Assembly (NCBI GenBank): GCA_963823215.1
Contig: CAWGKT010000010.1
Span: 62,001-126,000 of the forward strand
DNA length: 64,000 nt
Reading direction: 5' to 3'
Source of the DNA: CAIWHR01 sp963823215
GTDB taxonomy: Bacteria > Pseudomonadota > Gammaproteobacteria > Burkholderiales > Casimicrobiaceae
In this document: positions 1 to 8,450 of the stretch, piece after piece
Numbering within the stretch: the first letter of the stretch is position 1
Layout: every line of letters starts with the position of its first letter
Notes under the pieces: model-generated
Database searches by the model: none
What the model was told of the DNA's origin: nothing
What the model saw: only the letters and a program-made list of their open reading frames with translations
Made by a program: the position numbers and the translations under genes

Positions 1-827
1 GGTGCCTCATCCAGCCGCAGCTTCGGGATGCTGTTGAGAAGCCCCTGCGTGTAGGGATGGCGCGGTGCCGCGTAGAGCGCGGCCGCCTCCGCGGTCTCGA
101 CAATGCGACCGAGGTACATGACGGCGACGCGATCGCAGAGGTGCTGGACCACGCCGAGGTCGTGACTGATGAACAGCATCGTCAGCGAAAGCTCGCGCCG
201 CAGCTGCAGGAACAGATTGATGATCTGCGCCTGGATCGACACGTCGAGCGAGGCGACCGGCTCGTCGCAGACAATGACCTCGGGCTGCATGGCCAGCGCC
301 CGCGCGGTGGCGATGCGCTGACGCTGCCCGCCCGAGAACTGGTGCGGATAGCGCTCGGCGAAATCGGCATCGAGGCCGACCCGCGCGAGCCAATCGGCGA
401 CATACGCCGCGGCGCGGTCGCGGCTGACGAGGCCGTGGGCGAGCGGGCCTTCGGCGATGGCCTTGCCTACGGTCATGCGCGGATTGAGCGAGGAGAACGG
501 ATTCTGGAACACCATCTGGATGCGCCGGTCCCTCTTCACGGGTCGCCGACCGCCGGTCATGATCGGCTGTCCGTCGAGCAGGACGCTTCCCTCGCTCGGT
601 GGCAATATGCCGGTCAGCATGCGGCCGAACGTCGACTTGCCGCAGCCGCTCTCGCCAACAAGACCGAGCACTTCGCCCTTGCTGATCGAGAGCGACACCC
701 GGTCCACCGCGTGCACGGTCCGCGATTCCACCGGACTGCCGAGGCGCGCGGCAAGCCGCTCGCCGAACGAAAGGCGCGGCTGGAACCGCTTCGAAACCGC
801 GTCGGCCAGGATCAGCGGCGCGGTCAT
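1..827 (-). CDS. Oligopeptide/dipeptide ABC importer ATP-binding protein, DppF/OppF type (C-terminus cut by window start)
   Basis: Second ATPase of a peptide-type importer; it powers uptake through the DppB/DppC-like permeases encoded upstream on the same strand. Reading from the ATG at 827, the protein has a Walker A (GESGCGKST), Q-loop (MVFQNPFSSLNP), signature (FSGGQRQRIATARAL), Walker B (VIVCDEPVASLD) and H-loop (LFISHDLGVV), all in canonical order. About 275 residues are visible, and the sequence runs open off the left edge within the C-terminal PxHPYT region typical of this subfamily. The start is preceded by an AAGGTG ribosome-binding site that lies inside a repeat (828-945). The neighbours dppD, dppC and dppB make the family call firm; the substrate is not shown by the sequence. 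Confidence 0.93.
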   Translation of the reverse strand, partial: MTAPLILADAVSKRFQPRLSFGERLAARLGSPVESRTVHAVDRVSLSISKGEVLGLVGESGCGKSTFGRMLTGILPPSEGSVLLDGQPIMTGGRRPVKRDRRIQMVFQNPFSSLNPRMTVGKAIAEGPLAHGLVSRDRAAAYVADWLARVGLDADFAERYPHQFSGGQRQRIATARALAMQPEVIVCDEPVASLDVSIQAQIINLFLQLRRELSLTMLFISHDLGVVQHLCDRVAVMYLGRIVETAEAAALYAAPRHPYTQGLLNSIPKLRLDEA

Positions 828-945
828 TGGAACACCTTCGCGCGCCGCGCTCCGGTATAGGCCCCCGGGGCGGCCCGGCGGTAGCTCACAGGAGCACCTT
901 CGCGCTCCGCGCTCCGGTATTCGCCCTTGGGGCGGCCCGGCAAGC
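828..945. repeat. Tandem pair of about 58-bp GC-rich intergenic repeats carrying an RBS
   Basis: Two adjacent copies of a unit read on the minus strand: a GGGCCGCCCC-type block, a few bases, TACCGGAGCGCG, two bases, GCGCGAAGGTG, then a TCC a few bases before a start-like codon. One copy spans about 889-945 and the other about 828-888. A third, shorter copy occurs at 7336-7366. The AAGGTG within the unit sits at ribosome-binding distance from the ATG of the ATPase gene at 827. I recognise this as a repeat style of Burkholderiales genomes; that attribution is from memory, not from a search. Confidence 0.75.
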
Positions 946-1917
946 TCAAGCGACCTCCCTCTGCAGCGGATGGTGGCAGCGGATCGAGCGCATCGCGTCG
1001 CCGACGATGCCAGGTTCCGCGTTGCAGGCGGCATCGGCGTAGTCGCACCGCGGAGCGAACGGACACCCCGCCGGCAGATTCAGCAGCGACGGCGTCGATC
1101 CCCTGATCTGCGCCAGCTCGCGGCCCGGCTTGGTGTGCGCGGGCAGCGAATCGAGCAGGCCCTGCGTATACGGATGACGCGGGTTGCTCAGGACCGCCAC
1201 CGTCGGCCCTGCCTCGACGATCCGGCCCGCGTACATCACCGCGATCCGGTCGGCGAGCGACGACACGGCCGCCAGATCGTGACTGATCCAGATGAGCGAG
1301 GTCCCGATCTCGCCGACAAGGCTCTTCATCTCGGTCAGTATCTGCGCCTGGATCGACACGTCGAGTGCCGTCGTCGGCTCGTCGGCGACGATCAGCGGCG
1401 GACGATGCAGGAGCGCGATCGCGATCGCCACCCGCTGCCGCATGCCGCCCGAGAACTGGTGCGGGTACGCCTCTAGCCGCCGCTCGGCGTCCGGCAGCCC
1501 GACGATGGTCAGCACCTCGATGCAGCGCGCGCGCAGCGCTGCGGTGGATAGTTTCTCGTGCGCCGTCATCGCGAGCCGCATCTGCTCGGCGATGGTAAGC
1601 ACCGGATTGAGCGTCGTCGTCGGATCCTGGAACACCATCGCGAGCCGTCGGCCGCGCATCCGGCGCAGCTCGCCGGGATCCATGCCGACCAGCTCGCGAT
1701 CCTCGAACCGGATCGAGCCGCGAACAATGCGGCCAGGTGGATCGACAAGCCCCAGCAGCGAGAAGCCGGTGACGGTCTTGCCCGAGCCGCTCTCGCCGAC
1801 GAGGCCCAGCACCTCGCCCGCATGCAGCGTGAAGGAAACGCCATCCACCGCCTTGACGACGCCCGCGCGCGTGAAGAAATGTGTCGCGAGGTCGCGGACC
1901 TCGAGCAGTTCGGTCAT
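946..1917 (-). CDS. Oligopeptide/dipeptide ABC importer ATP-binding protein, DppD/OppD type
   Basis: First ATPase of the peptide importer, 323 residues, cytoplasmic. Motifs in order: Walker A (GESGSGKTVTG), Q-loop (MVFQDPTTTLNP), signature (FSGGMRQRVAIAIAL), Walker B (LIVADEPTTALD) and H-loop (WISHDLAAV). A C-terminal cysteine cluster (CPFAPRCDYADAAC) matches the Fe-S-like or structural Cys motif common in DppD/OppD proteins. The ATG at 1917 overlaps the stop of the upstream dppC-like gene by 4 bp (ATGA), so the two are probably translationally coupled. The open frame extends well upstream of this ATG, but that part is a shadow of dppC. Confidence 0.94.
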   Translation of the reverse strand: MTELLEVRDLATHFFTRAGVVKAVDGVSFTLHAGEVLGLVGESGSGKTVTGFSLLGLVDPPGRIVRGSIRFEDRELVGMDPGELRRMRGRRLAMVFQDPTTTLNPVLTIAEQMRLAMTAHEKLSTAALRARCIEVLTIVGLPDAERRLEAYPHQFSGGMRQRVAIAIALLHRPPLIVADEPTTALDVSIQAQILTEMKSLVGEIGTSLIWISHDLAAVSSLADRIAVMYAGRIVEAGPTVAVLSNPRHPYTQGLLDSLPAHTKPGRELAQIRGSTPSLLNLPAGCPFAPRCDYADAACNAEPGIVGDAMRSIRCHHPLQREVA

Positions 1918-2795
1918 TTCTTCAGCCGCGGATTGAACTGATCGCGGATCTGGTCGCCGACCAGGTTGACCGCGACGATCAGCGCGACCAGCGCGATGCC
2001 GGGGTAGATCGAGATCCAGTAGCGGCCCGACAGCATGTACTGGAAGCCGTTGGCGATCAGCAGCCCGAGGGAAGGTTCGGTGGGCGGCAGGCCGAGGCCG
2101 AGAAACGACAGCGTCGCCTCGAGTGCGATCGCGTTGGCGATCTGGACGGTGGCCACGACGATCAACGGCGGCAGGCAGTTCGGCAGGATGTGGCGAAAGA
2201 TCACGGTGCGCACCGGCAGCGGCACGGACAGCGCGGCCTCGATGTACTCCTTGCTGCGCTCGGCAACCGCCGCCCCGTGCGCCGTGCGCGCGAAGTACGC
2301 GTACTGCGCGGCGATGAGCGCGATCGCGAGCTGCGTCTTGCCCTGTCCGAGGATCGCAGCGAGCACCAGCGCCAGCAGGATCGCGGGGAACGACAGCTGC
2401 AGGTCGATGATCCGCATGATCAGCGCTTCGGTTCGCCCGCCCAGAAAGGCCGCCGCCGCACCGAGCGTGGCACCCACGGTCAGCGCGATCAGCCCGGCGG
2501 TGACACTGATCTGCAGCGAGATCTTGAGACCGAAGAGGATGGCGGAGAACATGTCGCGCCCCTGCGCATCCGTTCCTAGCCAATGGACGTAGCCGGCGGC
2601 GCCGACGGAGCCCGGCGGGCGGCGCGCGTCCCGCAACGTCAATTTCGCGAGATCGTAAGGGTCCTGCGGCGCGACCAGCGGCGCGAACACCGCCAGCAGG
2701 ACGACGAGCACGACGACGCCCAGCGCGGCGACGGCGACACGGTTCTCGCCGAACTCGCTCCAGAAAACGGCGAACGGGGTCGCGCGGTCCTTCAC
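1914..2795 (-). CDS. Dipeptide/oligopeptide ABC importer permease, DppC type
   Basis: Inner-membrane permease of 293 residues. An N-terminal membrane segment (about residues 20-45, rich in V/L) is followed by the periplasmic loop APQDPYDL and the GTDAQGRDMFSAIL segment diagnostic of DppC/OppC. Then come further membrane helices and an EAA loop (EATLSFLGLGL), the contact site for the ATPases. I chose the GTG at 2795 as start because it overlaps the dppB stop in a GTGA junction and places the hydrophobic N-terminus where the family has it. It overlaps dppD by 4 bp at its other end. Confidence 0.92.
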   Translation of the reverse strand: MKDRATPFAVFWSEFGENRVAVAALGVVVLVVLLAVFAPLVAPQDPYDLAKLTLRDARRPPGSVGAAGYVHWLGTDAQGRDMFSAILFGLKISLQISVTAGLIALTVGATLGAAAAFLGGRTEALIMRIIDLQLSFPAILLALVLAAILGQGKTQLAIALIAAQYAYFARTAHGAAVAERSKEYIEAALSVPLPVRTVIFRHILPNCLPPLIVVATVQIANAIALEATLSFLGLGLPPTEPSLGLLIANGFQYMLSGRYWISIYPGIALVALIVAVNLVGDQIRDQFNPRLKK

Positions 2796-3763
2796 GACCT
2801 CGCCTTCCGCAGCCGGGGATCGAGACCGACATAGACGAGGTCCATCGTGAAGTTGATCATGATGAACACGAAGGCGACGAGCATGAGGTAGGCCACCATC
2901 ACCGGACGATCGAGGCTCGCAATCGAGTCGATGATGAGCTTGCCCAGGCCCGGCCACGAGAATATCGTCTCGGTCACCACGGCGAACGCGAGCGTCGAGC
3001 CCAGCTCGAGCCCGAACACGGTGACCAGCGGAATGGAGATGAGCCGCAGCACGTGGCGGCGCAACACGGTCCACTCGGTCTCGCCGGCGGCGCGCGCGAA
3101 CTTCACCGTGTCGGAGAGCATCACTTCGCGGGTGCCGGCGCGCGCGAGGCGCGTCATCAGCGCCAGCTTGAACAGCGAGAGATTGAGCGCCGGCAGGATC
3201 AGGTGCGAGAGCCCGTCCAGCGTGAGAAAGCTCCACTGGACCCCGAACAGCGTCGCGGTCTCACCGCGTCCACCCGCGGGGAGCCAGCCGAGCGTAACCG
3301 CGAAAGTGAGGATGAGCACCAGCCCGATCCAGAAGGTCGGGACCGAGAAGCCGATCACCGACGCCGCCATGATCACGCGCGCCGCCGCGCCGTCGGGCCG
3401 GTAGCCGGCGTAGATGCCGAGCGGCACTCCGAGCAAGGTGGCAAAGAACACGGCGGACAGCGTCAGCTCAAGCGTCGCCGGCAGACGGCTGAAGATCAGG
3501 CTCGTCACGGGCATGTTGAACACGAACGAACGTCCGAGGTCGCCGTGCAGCAGGCGGCCGAGGAAGGCTGCGTATTGTTCCCAGAGCGGCCGGTCGAAGC
3601 CGTACTGCGCGATCGTCTGCGCCCGGATCTCCTGCGTGACGTCGGGCGCGATGAGGACGTCGATCGGGTTGCCGATCGCGTAGACGCCGACGAAGACCAG
3701 CAACGACATGACGAACATCACGACGAGGGCCTGCAGCAGGCGCTGAATGGCAAAGCCGAGCAT
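2792..3763 (-). CDS. Dipeptide/oligopeptide ABC importer permease, DppB type
   Basis: First permease of the importer, 323 residues, the usual DppB length. It opens with MLGFAIQRLLQALVVMFVMS, the amphipathic start and first membrane helix typical of DppB. The periplasmic region (PLWEQYAAFLGRLLHGDLG) and the C-terminal EAA-type loop and helices follow. It is probably the first gene of a four-gene operon dppB-dppC-dppD-dppF joined by 4-bp overlaps (apart from the repeat before dppF). Only 18 bp separate it from the creatininase-family gene upstream, so both may share a promoter in 4496-4720. Confidence 0.93.
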   Translation of the reverse strand: MLGFAIQRLLQALVVMFVMSLLVFVGVYAIGNPIDVLIAPDVTQEIRAQTIAQYGFDRPLWEQYAAFLGRLLHGDLGRSFVFNMPVTSLIFSRLPATLELTLSAVFFATLLGVPLGIYAGYRPDGAAARVIMAASVIGFSVPTFWIGLVLILTFAVTLGWLPAGGRGETATLFGVQWSFLTLDGLSHLILPALNLSLFKLALMTRLARAGTREVMLSDTVKFARAAGETEWTVLRRHVLRLISIPLVTVFGLELGSTLAFAVVTETIFSWPGLGKLIIDSIASLDRPVMVAYLMLVAFVFIMINFTMDLVYVGLDPRLRKARS

Positions 3764-3781
3764 CGCCGTCGACTTCCTTCT

Positions 3782-4495
3782 TCAGGCCACGGTGGTCCGC
3801 CAGCCGTCGGCAATGACGACGCGCGTTTCGGCCACCGCCACCTCCCAGAGCGCGAGCATTTCGGCGTCGGGCCGCTGGTAGAGCCCGTGGAAATTGCCGT
3901 CACCGAGCATGCGGCGCCTTCCCGCGGGATTTTCGAGCGCAAAGCGATCGCGATCCAGCGCCGGCTTGCTTTCGGGGGGCAGCGCCACGCCGGCAAGGCG
4001 CGTCCACGGAAAGTTCTCCATCCACGACGCGTGCGAGGCCGCCGGATCGATCGCCATCACCTTCTCCCAGGTCCGCGGCGCCTTCCACCACTCGTGGAAC
4101 TTCACGCAGGCGTCGCGGCGTTCGCCCATCCATTCGGCGAAAAAGCTCGCGATGGGCCCGTTCCCGCCGTGACCGTTGACCACGACCATGCGGCGAAAGC
4201 CCGCCCGATACATGCTTTCGAGAATGTCGCGGATCAGCGCGACATACGTCGTGAGCTTCAGGCTGACGGTGCCGGGAAAATCGATGAAATTCGGCGTCAC
4301 CCCGTACGGCACCACCGGGAAGACCGGAACGGCGAGCGGCTCCGCGGCTTCGACCGCGACGCGCTCGGCGAGGATCATGTCGACGCAAAGGCTGAGATAC
4401 CCGTGCTGCTCGACGCTGCCGATCGGCAGGACGCAGCGGTCATCGCGACGGACCCGGTCTTCAACCTGCATCCAGTTCATGCCGGCAACGCGCAT
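3782..4495 (-). CDS. Creatininase-family amidohydrolase
   Basis: Metal-dependent hydrolase of 237 residues, the normal size for creatininase/creatinine amidohydrolase family proteins. Seen: the N-terminal metal motif GSVEQHG with a following Asp (CVD), a core beta-strand block (VPYGVTPNF), and VVNGHGGN, the second family signature. The family opens cyclic or other amides (creatinine, formamides in cofactor synthesis, mycofactocin peptide); which substrate applies here cannot be read. The internal ATG at 4495 is preferred over an upstream one at 4579 because AAGGAGA lies at the right distance before it. Co-orientation with the dpp-like operon suggests it acts on an imported compound. Confidence 0.85.
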   Translation of the reverse strand: MRVAGMNWMQVEDRVRRDDRCVLPIGSVEQHGYLSLCVDMILAERVAVEAAEPLAVPVFPVVPYGVTPNFIDFPGTVSLKLTTYVALIRDILESMYRAGFRRMVVVNGHGGNGPIASFFAEWMGERRDACVKFHEWWKAPRTWEKVMAIDPAASHASWMENFPWTRLAGVALPPESKPALDRDRFALENPAGRRRMLGDGNFHGLYQRPDAEMLALWEVAVAETRVVIADGWRTTVA

Positions 4496-4720
4496 CTTGT
4501 CGTCTCCTTCGTATGCCGGGCATCGATTCCCGATCCGGTGGCAGGTTCCAACCCGGCGGCAAGCAAGTGTATGCGACAATACCGCTCATGGCGTCGCCCG
4601 TACAGGCGCGATTCCTGGCGGTGCGGGTCCGGGCAGCGACGGCCACTCGCCGATGTTCTCGCCGGGCCCGCGGTCCGCGCGCCAATCCGGTTGCACGATA
4701 TCCAACAGGGAGGAGCATCC
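4496..4720. promoter_or_regulatory. Divergent promoter region between the creatininase/dpp operon and the peptide-binding protein gene
   Basis: This 225-bp gap separates two head-to-head transcription units of one transport system, so it should hold both promoters. I see an AT-richer patch around 4566-4582 (GTATGCGACAATACC) but no clear operator or hexamer pair. Confidence 0.4.
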
Positions 4721-6313
4721 ATGAAAGTGATTCGTTGGGGAGCGGCGGCAGCGCTGGCAGGCGCGCTGCTGTTGTCAGTTGCGACCGGCGTGTCGGCGCA
4801 GACCCTCACGATCGGCGTGCGCGCCGGCCCCGAATCGATCGACCCGCACTTCACCGCCACCGGCACGCACGCGGAGGCGCTGAAGCATGTGTTCGACACG
4901 CTGGTGTGGTCGGGCGACGATCTTGGGCTCGAGCCGCGCCTGGCGGAAAGCTGGCGCGCGGTCAACGACACGACGTGGGAATTCAAGCTCCGCAAGGGTG
5001 TCAAGTTCCACGACGGTTCGGATTTCACTGCGGCCGACGTCAAGTTCTCGATCGAGCGGATCCCGGCGGTGTCAGGACCTAACCCGACCACGATCTACAT
5101 CCGCCGGGTCAAGGAAGTGAAGATCATCGATCCCAACACCGTGCAGGTGATCACCGACGGCGCCGCGCCCACGCTGCCCTACGATTTCATCCGGCTCTTC
5201 ATCGTGTCGGCGAAGGCGGCGAAGGACTTCTCGACCAAGGAGACCGGAAACGAAGGCTTCAATTCCGGCAAGGCGGCGATCGGCACCGGCCCCTACAAGT
5301 TCGTGTCCTGGACACCGAAGGATCAGCTCGTGCTCGACCGCTTCGACGGCTACTGGGGCGGCAGGGAGCCGTGGCAGCGGGTGCTGCGCAAGGAGATCCC
5401 GAACGACACCGCCCGTGTGGCGCAGCTGAAGGCGGGGCAGCTCGACCTGATCGCGCGCGCACCGGCGGCCGACGTGCCGACGCTCGAAAAGGACGGCAAG
5501 CTCACCGTGGTGAAGATCGACACGGTCTACGTCTTCAACATGGAACTCGACATGCGGGAGAAGGCGCCGCAGATCACCGCCAAGGACGGGTCCGCGCTGC
5601 CGCAGAATCCGCTGCGCGATCCGCGCGTGCGCGAAGCCATCGACCTCGCGATCGACCGGCCGGCGCTGGCCGAGGTGGCCATGGAAGGCATGGGCAAGCC
5701 GGTCAACCAGCTCGTGACGCCGAGCATCTTTGGCTACAACAAGTCGCTGCCCGAGCGGAAGCTCGACATCGCCCGGGCGAAGAAGCTCCTGGCCGACGCC
5801 GGCTATCCGAACGGATTCAAGGCGACGTTCAGCTTCACCAACGACCGTCTGCCCGGCGATCGCCAGGTGGGCACGTCGGTGGCCCAGATGCTGGCGGCCA
5901 TCGGCCTCGACGTGACGGCCAACGCGCAACCGGCGGCGGTCTTCTTCCCGGCCCGCACGCGCGGCGACTTCTCGATGCCGATGTCCGGCTGGGGCACGCT
6001 GACCGGCGAGGCGCACTACACGCTGTCGTCGACCGTGCACAGCAACGATCCGGTCAAGAAGTTCGGACCGTTCAACGTGCTCGGCTACAACAGCCCGCAG
6101 ATGGACAAGCTGATCCAGGACGCGGCCGTCGAAATGGACGTCAACAAACGCCGGAGCTACCTCGAGCAGGCTAATGCGCTCGTCGCGCAGGATCGCCCGC
6201 GCCTGCCGCTCGTTTCGGTCGGCTCGGCCTGGGCGATGCAGAAGTCCAAGGTCACGATCAAGCCTCGCGTCGACGAGGACACGCTGGCCATGAACATCAA
6301 GCCGGCGAAGTGA
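4721..6313 (+). CDS. Periplasmic substrate-binding protein of a peptide-type ABC importer (SBP family 5, DppA/OppA type)
   Basis: Captures the substrate in the periplasm for the dppBCDF-like importer encoded divergently at 1-3763. 530 residues, normal for family 5. A Sec signal peptide runs to about residue 27 (MKVIRWGAAAALAGALLLSV, cleavage after VSAQ). The family landmarks follow: an early FDTLVW segment, the LAESW and WEFKLRKGVKFHDG block (the SBP_bac_5 signature) and a C-terminal LPLVSVGSAWAM. The start at 4721 is supported by AGGGAGGAG just upstream. A much longer open frame extends left in this phase but is only a shadow of the opposite strand. The ligand could be a peptide, an amino acid amide or another small polar compound. 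Confidence 0.94.
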   Translation: MKVIRWGAAAALAGALLLSVATGVSAQTLTIGVRAGPESIDPHFTATGTHAEALKHVFDTLVWSGDDLGLEPRLAESWRAVNDTTWEFKLRKGVKFHDGSDFTAADVKFSIERIPAVSGPNPTTIYIRRVKEVKIIDPNTVQVITDGAAPTLPYDFIRLFIVSAKAAKDFSTKETGNEGFNSGKAAIGTGPYKFVSWTPKDQLVLDRFDGYWGGREPWQRVLRKEIPNDTARVAQLKAGQLDLIARAPAADVPTLEKDGKLTVVKIDTVYVFNMELDMREKAPQITAKDGSALPQNPLRDPRVREAIDLAIDRPALAEVAMEGMGKPVNQLVTPSIFGYNKSLPERKLDIARAKKLLADAGYPNGFKATFSFTNDRLPGDRQVGTSVAQMLAAIGLDVTANAQPAAVFFPARTRGDFSMPMSGWGTLTGEAHYTLSSTVHSNDPVKKFGPFNVLGYNSPQMDKLIQDAAVEMDVNKRRSYLEQANALVAQDRPRLPLVSVGSAWAMQKSKVTIKPRVDEDTLAMNIKPAK

Positions 6314-6366
6314 CGTCGCGGGGAGCCGGCACGCGCGCAGCTCGGCGCGGCTGATCGATCGACGCC

Positions 6367-7335
6367 ATGCCTCCGATTGCGCTGGCGCTGCACGGCGGGT
6401 GCGGCACGCTGCCGAAGCCGGACCTCCCGCCGGAGGAATGGGCCGAGGTCGAGCGGCACATCGCCGACGCGCTCACTGCCGGCTGGACGATCCTGGCCCG
6501 TGGCGGCACGGCGCTCGATGCCGTCGAAGCGACCGTCGTCGTCCTCGAGGACTCGCCCCACTTCAATGCGGGCCACGGCGCAGCGCTGAATGCGGACGCC
6601 GAGCACGAGCTCGACGCCGCGATCATGGACGGCGCCGCGCTGCGGGCCGGTGCCGTCTGCGCGGTGCGCCACATCCGCAACCCGGTGCGTGCCGCGCGCA
6701 AGCTGCTGGAGGCCGGCGACAGCGTTCTGCTGACCGGACCCGCCGCCGACGCCTTCGCGCGCGCTGCCGGTCTCGCCATGGTCGCCCCGTCGTACTTCAC
6801 CACCGAGCGCCGACGCGCCAACCTGCAGCAGATGAAGGCTCGCGCGGCGGCCGGAACGGTGGCCACGGCGAGCGAAGCGGAAAAGCACGGCACGGTCGGT
6901 GCGGTCGCGCTCGATCGGGCCGGCAATCTCGCCGCCGCGACCTCCACCGGCGGCTACACGAACAAGCCCGCCGGGCGGGTGGGCGACAGTCCGCTCATCG
7001 GCGCCGGAACTTATGCGAGGAACGGGGTCTGCGCCGTGTCCGGCACCGGCAAGGGCGAGCTTTTCATCCGCCACGTCGCCGGCCACGAGGTGGCATCGCT
7101 CGTCGCCTATCAAGGACTGTCGCTGGCGGAGGCCGCACGAACGGTCATCTTCGAGCGCATCGGCGGTGGTGGCCTCGGTGCAGGCATGGTGGCCCTCGAC
7201 GCGCACGGCAACATCGCCGCGCCGTTCAACACTCTGGGAATGTGTCGCGGATGGGTGCTGCCGTCCGGCGAGCTGCATGTCGCCACGCATGCGGAGATCT
7301 CGCGCGTCGCTCGCCTTGCCGGTGGCGGCGCATGA
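6367..7335 (+). CDS. Isoaspartyl peptidase / L-asparaginase (Ntn-hydrolase, EcAIII type)
   Basis: 322 residues of the Thr-nucleophile asparaginase family, made as a precursor that cleaves itself into alpha and beta subunits. The processing site is visible as KHG-T176-VGAVALD, with Thr176 as the expected new N-terminal nucleophile. FNAGHGAALN (about residue 66) and STGGYTNKPAGRVGDSPLIGAG (shown here only as the positions 193-214 block) fit the family's substrate pocket. Members hydrolyse beta-aspartyl dipeptides and L-asparagine. Placement directly after a peptide-binding protein and before amino-acid oxidising enzymes suggests that it opens the imported substrate. The ATG at 6367 gives the conserved LALHGGCG start. 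Confidence 0.92.
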   Translation: MPPIALALHGGCGTLPKPDLPPEEWAEVERHIADALTAGWTILARGGTALDAVEATVVVLEDSPHFNAGHGAALNADAEHELDAAIMDGAALRAGAVCAVRHIRNPVRAARKLLEAGDSVLLTGPAADAFARAAGLAMVAPSYFTTERRRANLQQMKARAAAGTVATASEAEKHGTVGAVALDRAGNLAAATSTGGYTNKPAGRVGDSPLIGAGTYARNGVCAVSGTGKGELFIRHVAGHEVASLVAYQGLSLAEAARTVIFERIGGGGLGAGMVALDAHGNIAAPFNTLGMCRGWVLPSGELHVATHAEISRVARLAGGGA

Positions 7336-7366
7336 CCGGAGCGCGTAGCGCGAAGGTACTCCAGTG
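7336..7366 (+). repeat. Third copy of the GGAGCGCG...GCGCGAAGGT start-site repeat
   Basis: CCGGAGCGCG, two bases, GCGCGAAGGT, then CTCC and a GTGA start/stop-like end. It matches the two copies at 828-945, which lie on the other strand. As there, the repeat's AAGGT is placed as the ribosome-binding site of the next gene, which starts with GTG at 7364. Confidence 0.7.
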
Positions 7367-8383
7367 AACGAGCCGATCGTCGTCTGGGGCGGCGGCGCGA
7401 TCGGCGGCACCCTCGCCGCGTACTGGGCGCGCGCGGGCATTCCGGTGCTGCTGGTCGACATCGTCCGCGAGCACGTGGAAGCCTGCCGCACAACCGGAAT
7501 TCGCATCGAAGGCCCGGTCGACGAATTCACGCAGATCGTCCCGGCGGCGACCCCGGACGAGGTTGCCGGCACCTATGCGCGCATCGTGCTCGCGGTGAAG
7601 GCGCAGGCCACAGAGGCGGCACTCGCCGGACTGCTGCCCCACCTCGCGCCAGACGGCTTCGTGCTCTCGGCGCAGAACGGGTTGAACGAGATCACGATCG
7701 CGCGGCTCGCCGGCGCGGAGCGGACCGTCGGCTGCTTCGTCAATTTCGGCGCCGACTGGCTCGGTCCCGGACGCATTCTGTTCGGCAATCGCGCGGCGGT
7801 CGTCGTCGGCGAGATCGCCGGCAGCGCTAGGCCGCGCACGATCGAGATGCATCGCCTGCTGCAGCTGTTCGAGCCGGACGCCGTGCTCACCGACAACATC
7901 TGGGGCTTTCTCTGGGGCAAGCTCGGTTACGGCGCGATGCTTTTTGCCACCGCGCTGACCAACGAGTCGATGGCGGAGAATTTTGCCGACCCCGCGCGCT
8001 TCGCCGTCTTCGACCGGCTGGGCCGCGAGGTGATGGCGGTGGCGCGCGCGCGCAACGTGACGCCGGTCGGCTTCAACGGCTTCGACCCGGCCGCATTCAT
8101 GCCGGAGGCGCCCGAATCGGCATCGCGCGCGTCGATCGCCGCGCTCGCCGAATTCAACCGGCACACCGCCAAGACCCATTCGGGCATCTGGCGCGATCTC
8201 GCCGTGCGCAAGCGGCGCACCGAAGTCGATCCGCAGATCGGCGGAATCGCCGAGCTTGGAGCGCAGGCCGGCATCGAGACGCCGGCGATTCGCACGCTGG
8301 TGAGGCTCATTCACGACGTCGAGGAGGGCCGCCGCCCGATGTCGTTCGCCACGATGCAGGTCCTGATCGACGCATGCACATGA
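7364..8383 (+). CDS. Ketopantoate reductase family protein (ApbA/PanE-like)
   Basis: 339-residue NAD(P)-dependent oxidoreductase. The N-terminal Rossmann motif is GGGAIGGTLAAYWARAG, followed by a strand ending in VD. The mid-region AQNGLNE and the lysine region KLGYGAMLFATALTNE match the catalytic domain of ApbA/PanE proteins. True PanE makes pantoate for coenzyme A; paralogs in catabolic clusters reduce other 2-oxo acids. Because it lies among peptide and D-amino acid genes and has no pan gene near it, a catabolic 2-oxoacid role is more likely here (inference). The GTG start is preceded by the repeat-borne AAGGT. Confidence 0.85.
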   Translation: MNEPIVVWGGGAIGGTLAAYWARAGIPVLLVDIVREHVEACRTTGIRIEGPVDEFTQIVPAATPDEVAGTYARIVLAVKAQATEAALAGLLPHLAPDGFVLSAQNGLNEITIARLAGAERTVGCFVNFGADWLGPGRILFGNRAAVVVGEIAGSARPRTIEMHRLLQLFEPDAVLTDNIWGFLWGKLGYGAMLFATALTNESMAENFADPARFAVFDRLGREVMAVARARNVTPVGFNGFDPAAFMPEAPESASRASIAALAEFNRHTAKTHSGIWRDLAVRKRRTEVDPQIGGIAELGAQAGIETPAIRTLVRLIHDVEEGRRPMSFATMQVLIDACT

Positions 8384-8450
8384 GCTCGGCCGAGCGAGCG
8401 AGCAGGTGTTCCCTTCCGGAGGAATGGCGCGGAACGCCAAGGACGCAACC

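Noticed and set aside
3053..4720. Long plus-strand open frame joined to the peptide-binding protein gene
   Set aside because: It is antisense to dppB and the creatininase gene, is rich in Arg/His, has no ribosome-binding site, and the real signal peptide and SD begin at 4721.
8424..8450. Upstream start for the SDR at 8451
   Set aside because: The GGAGG before 8424 is one base from the ATG, too close to work, while AAGGA is well placed for 8451 and the SDR fold begins there.
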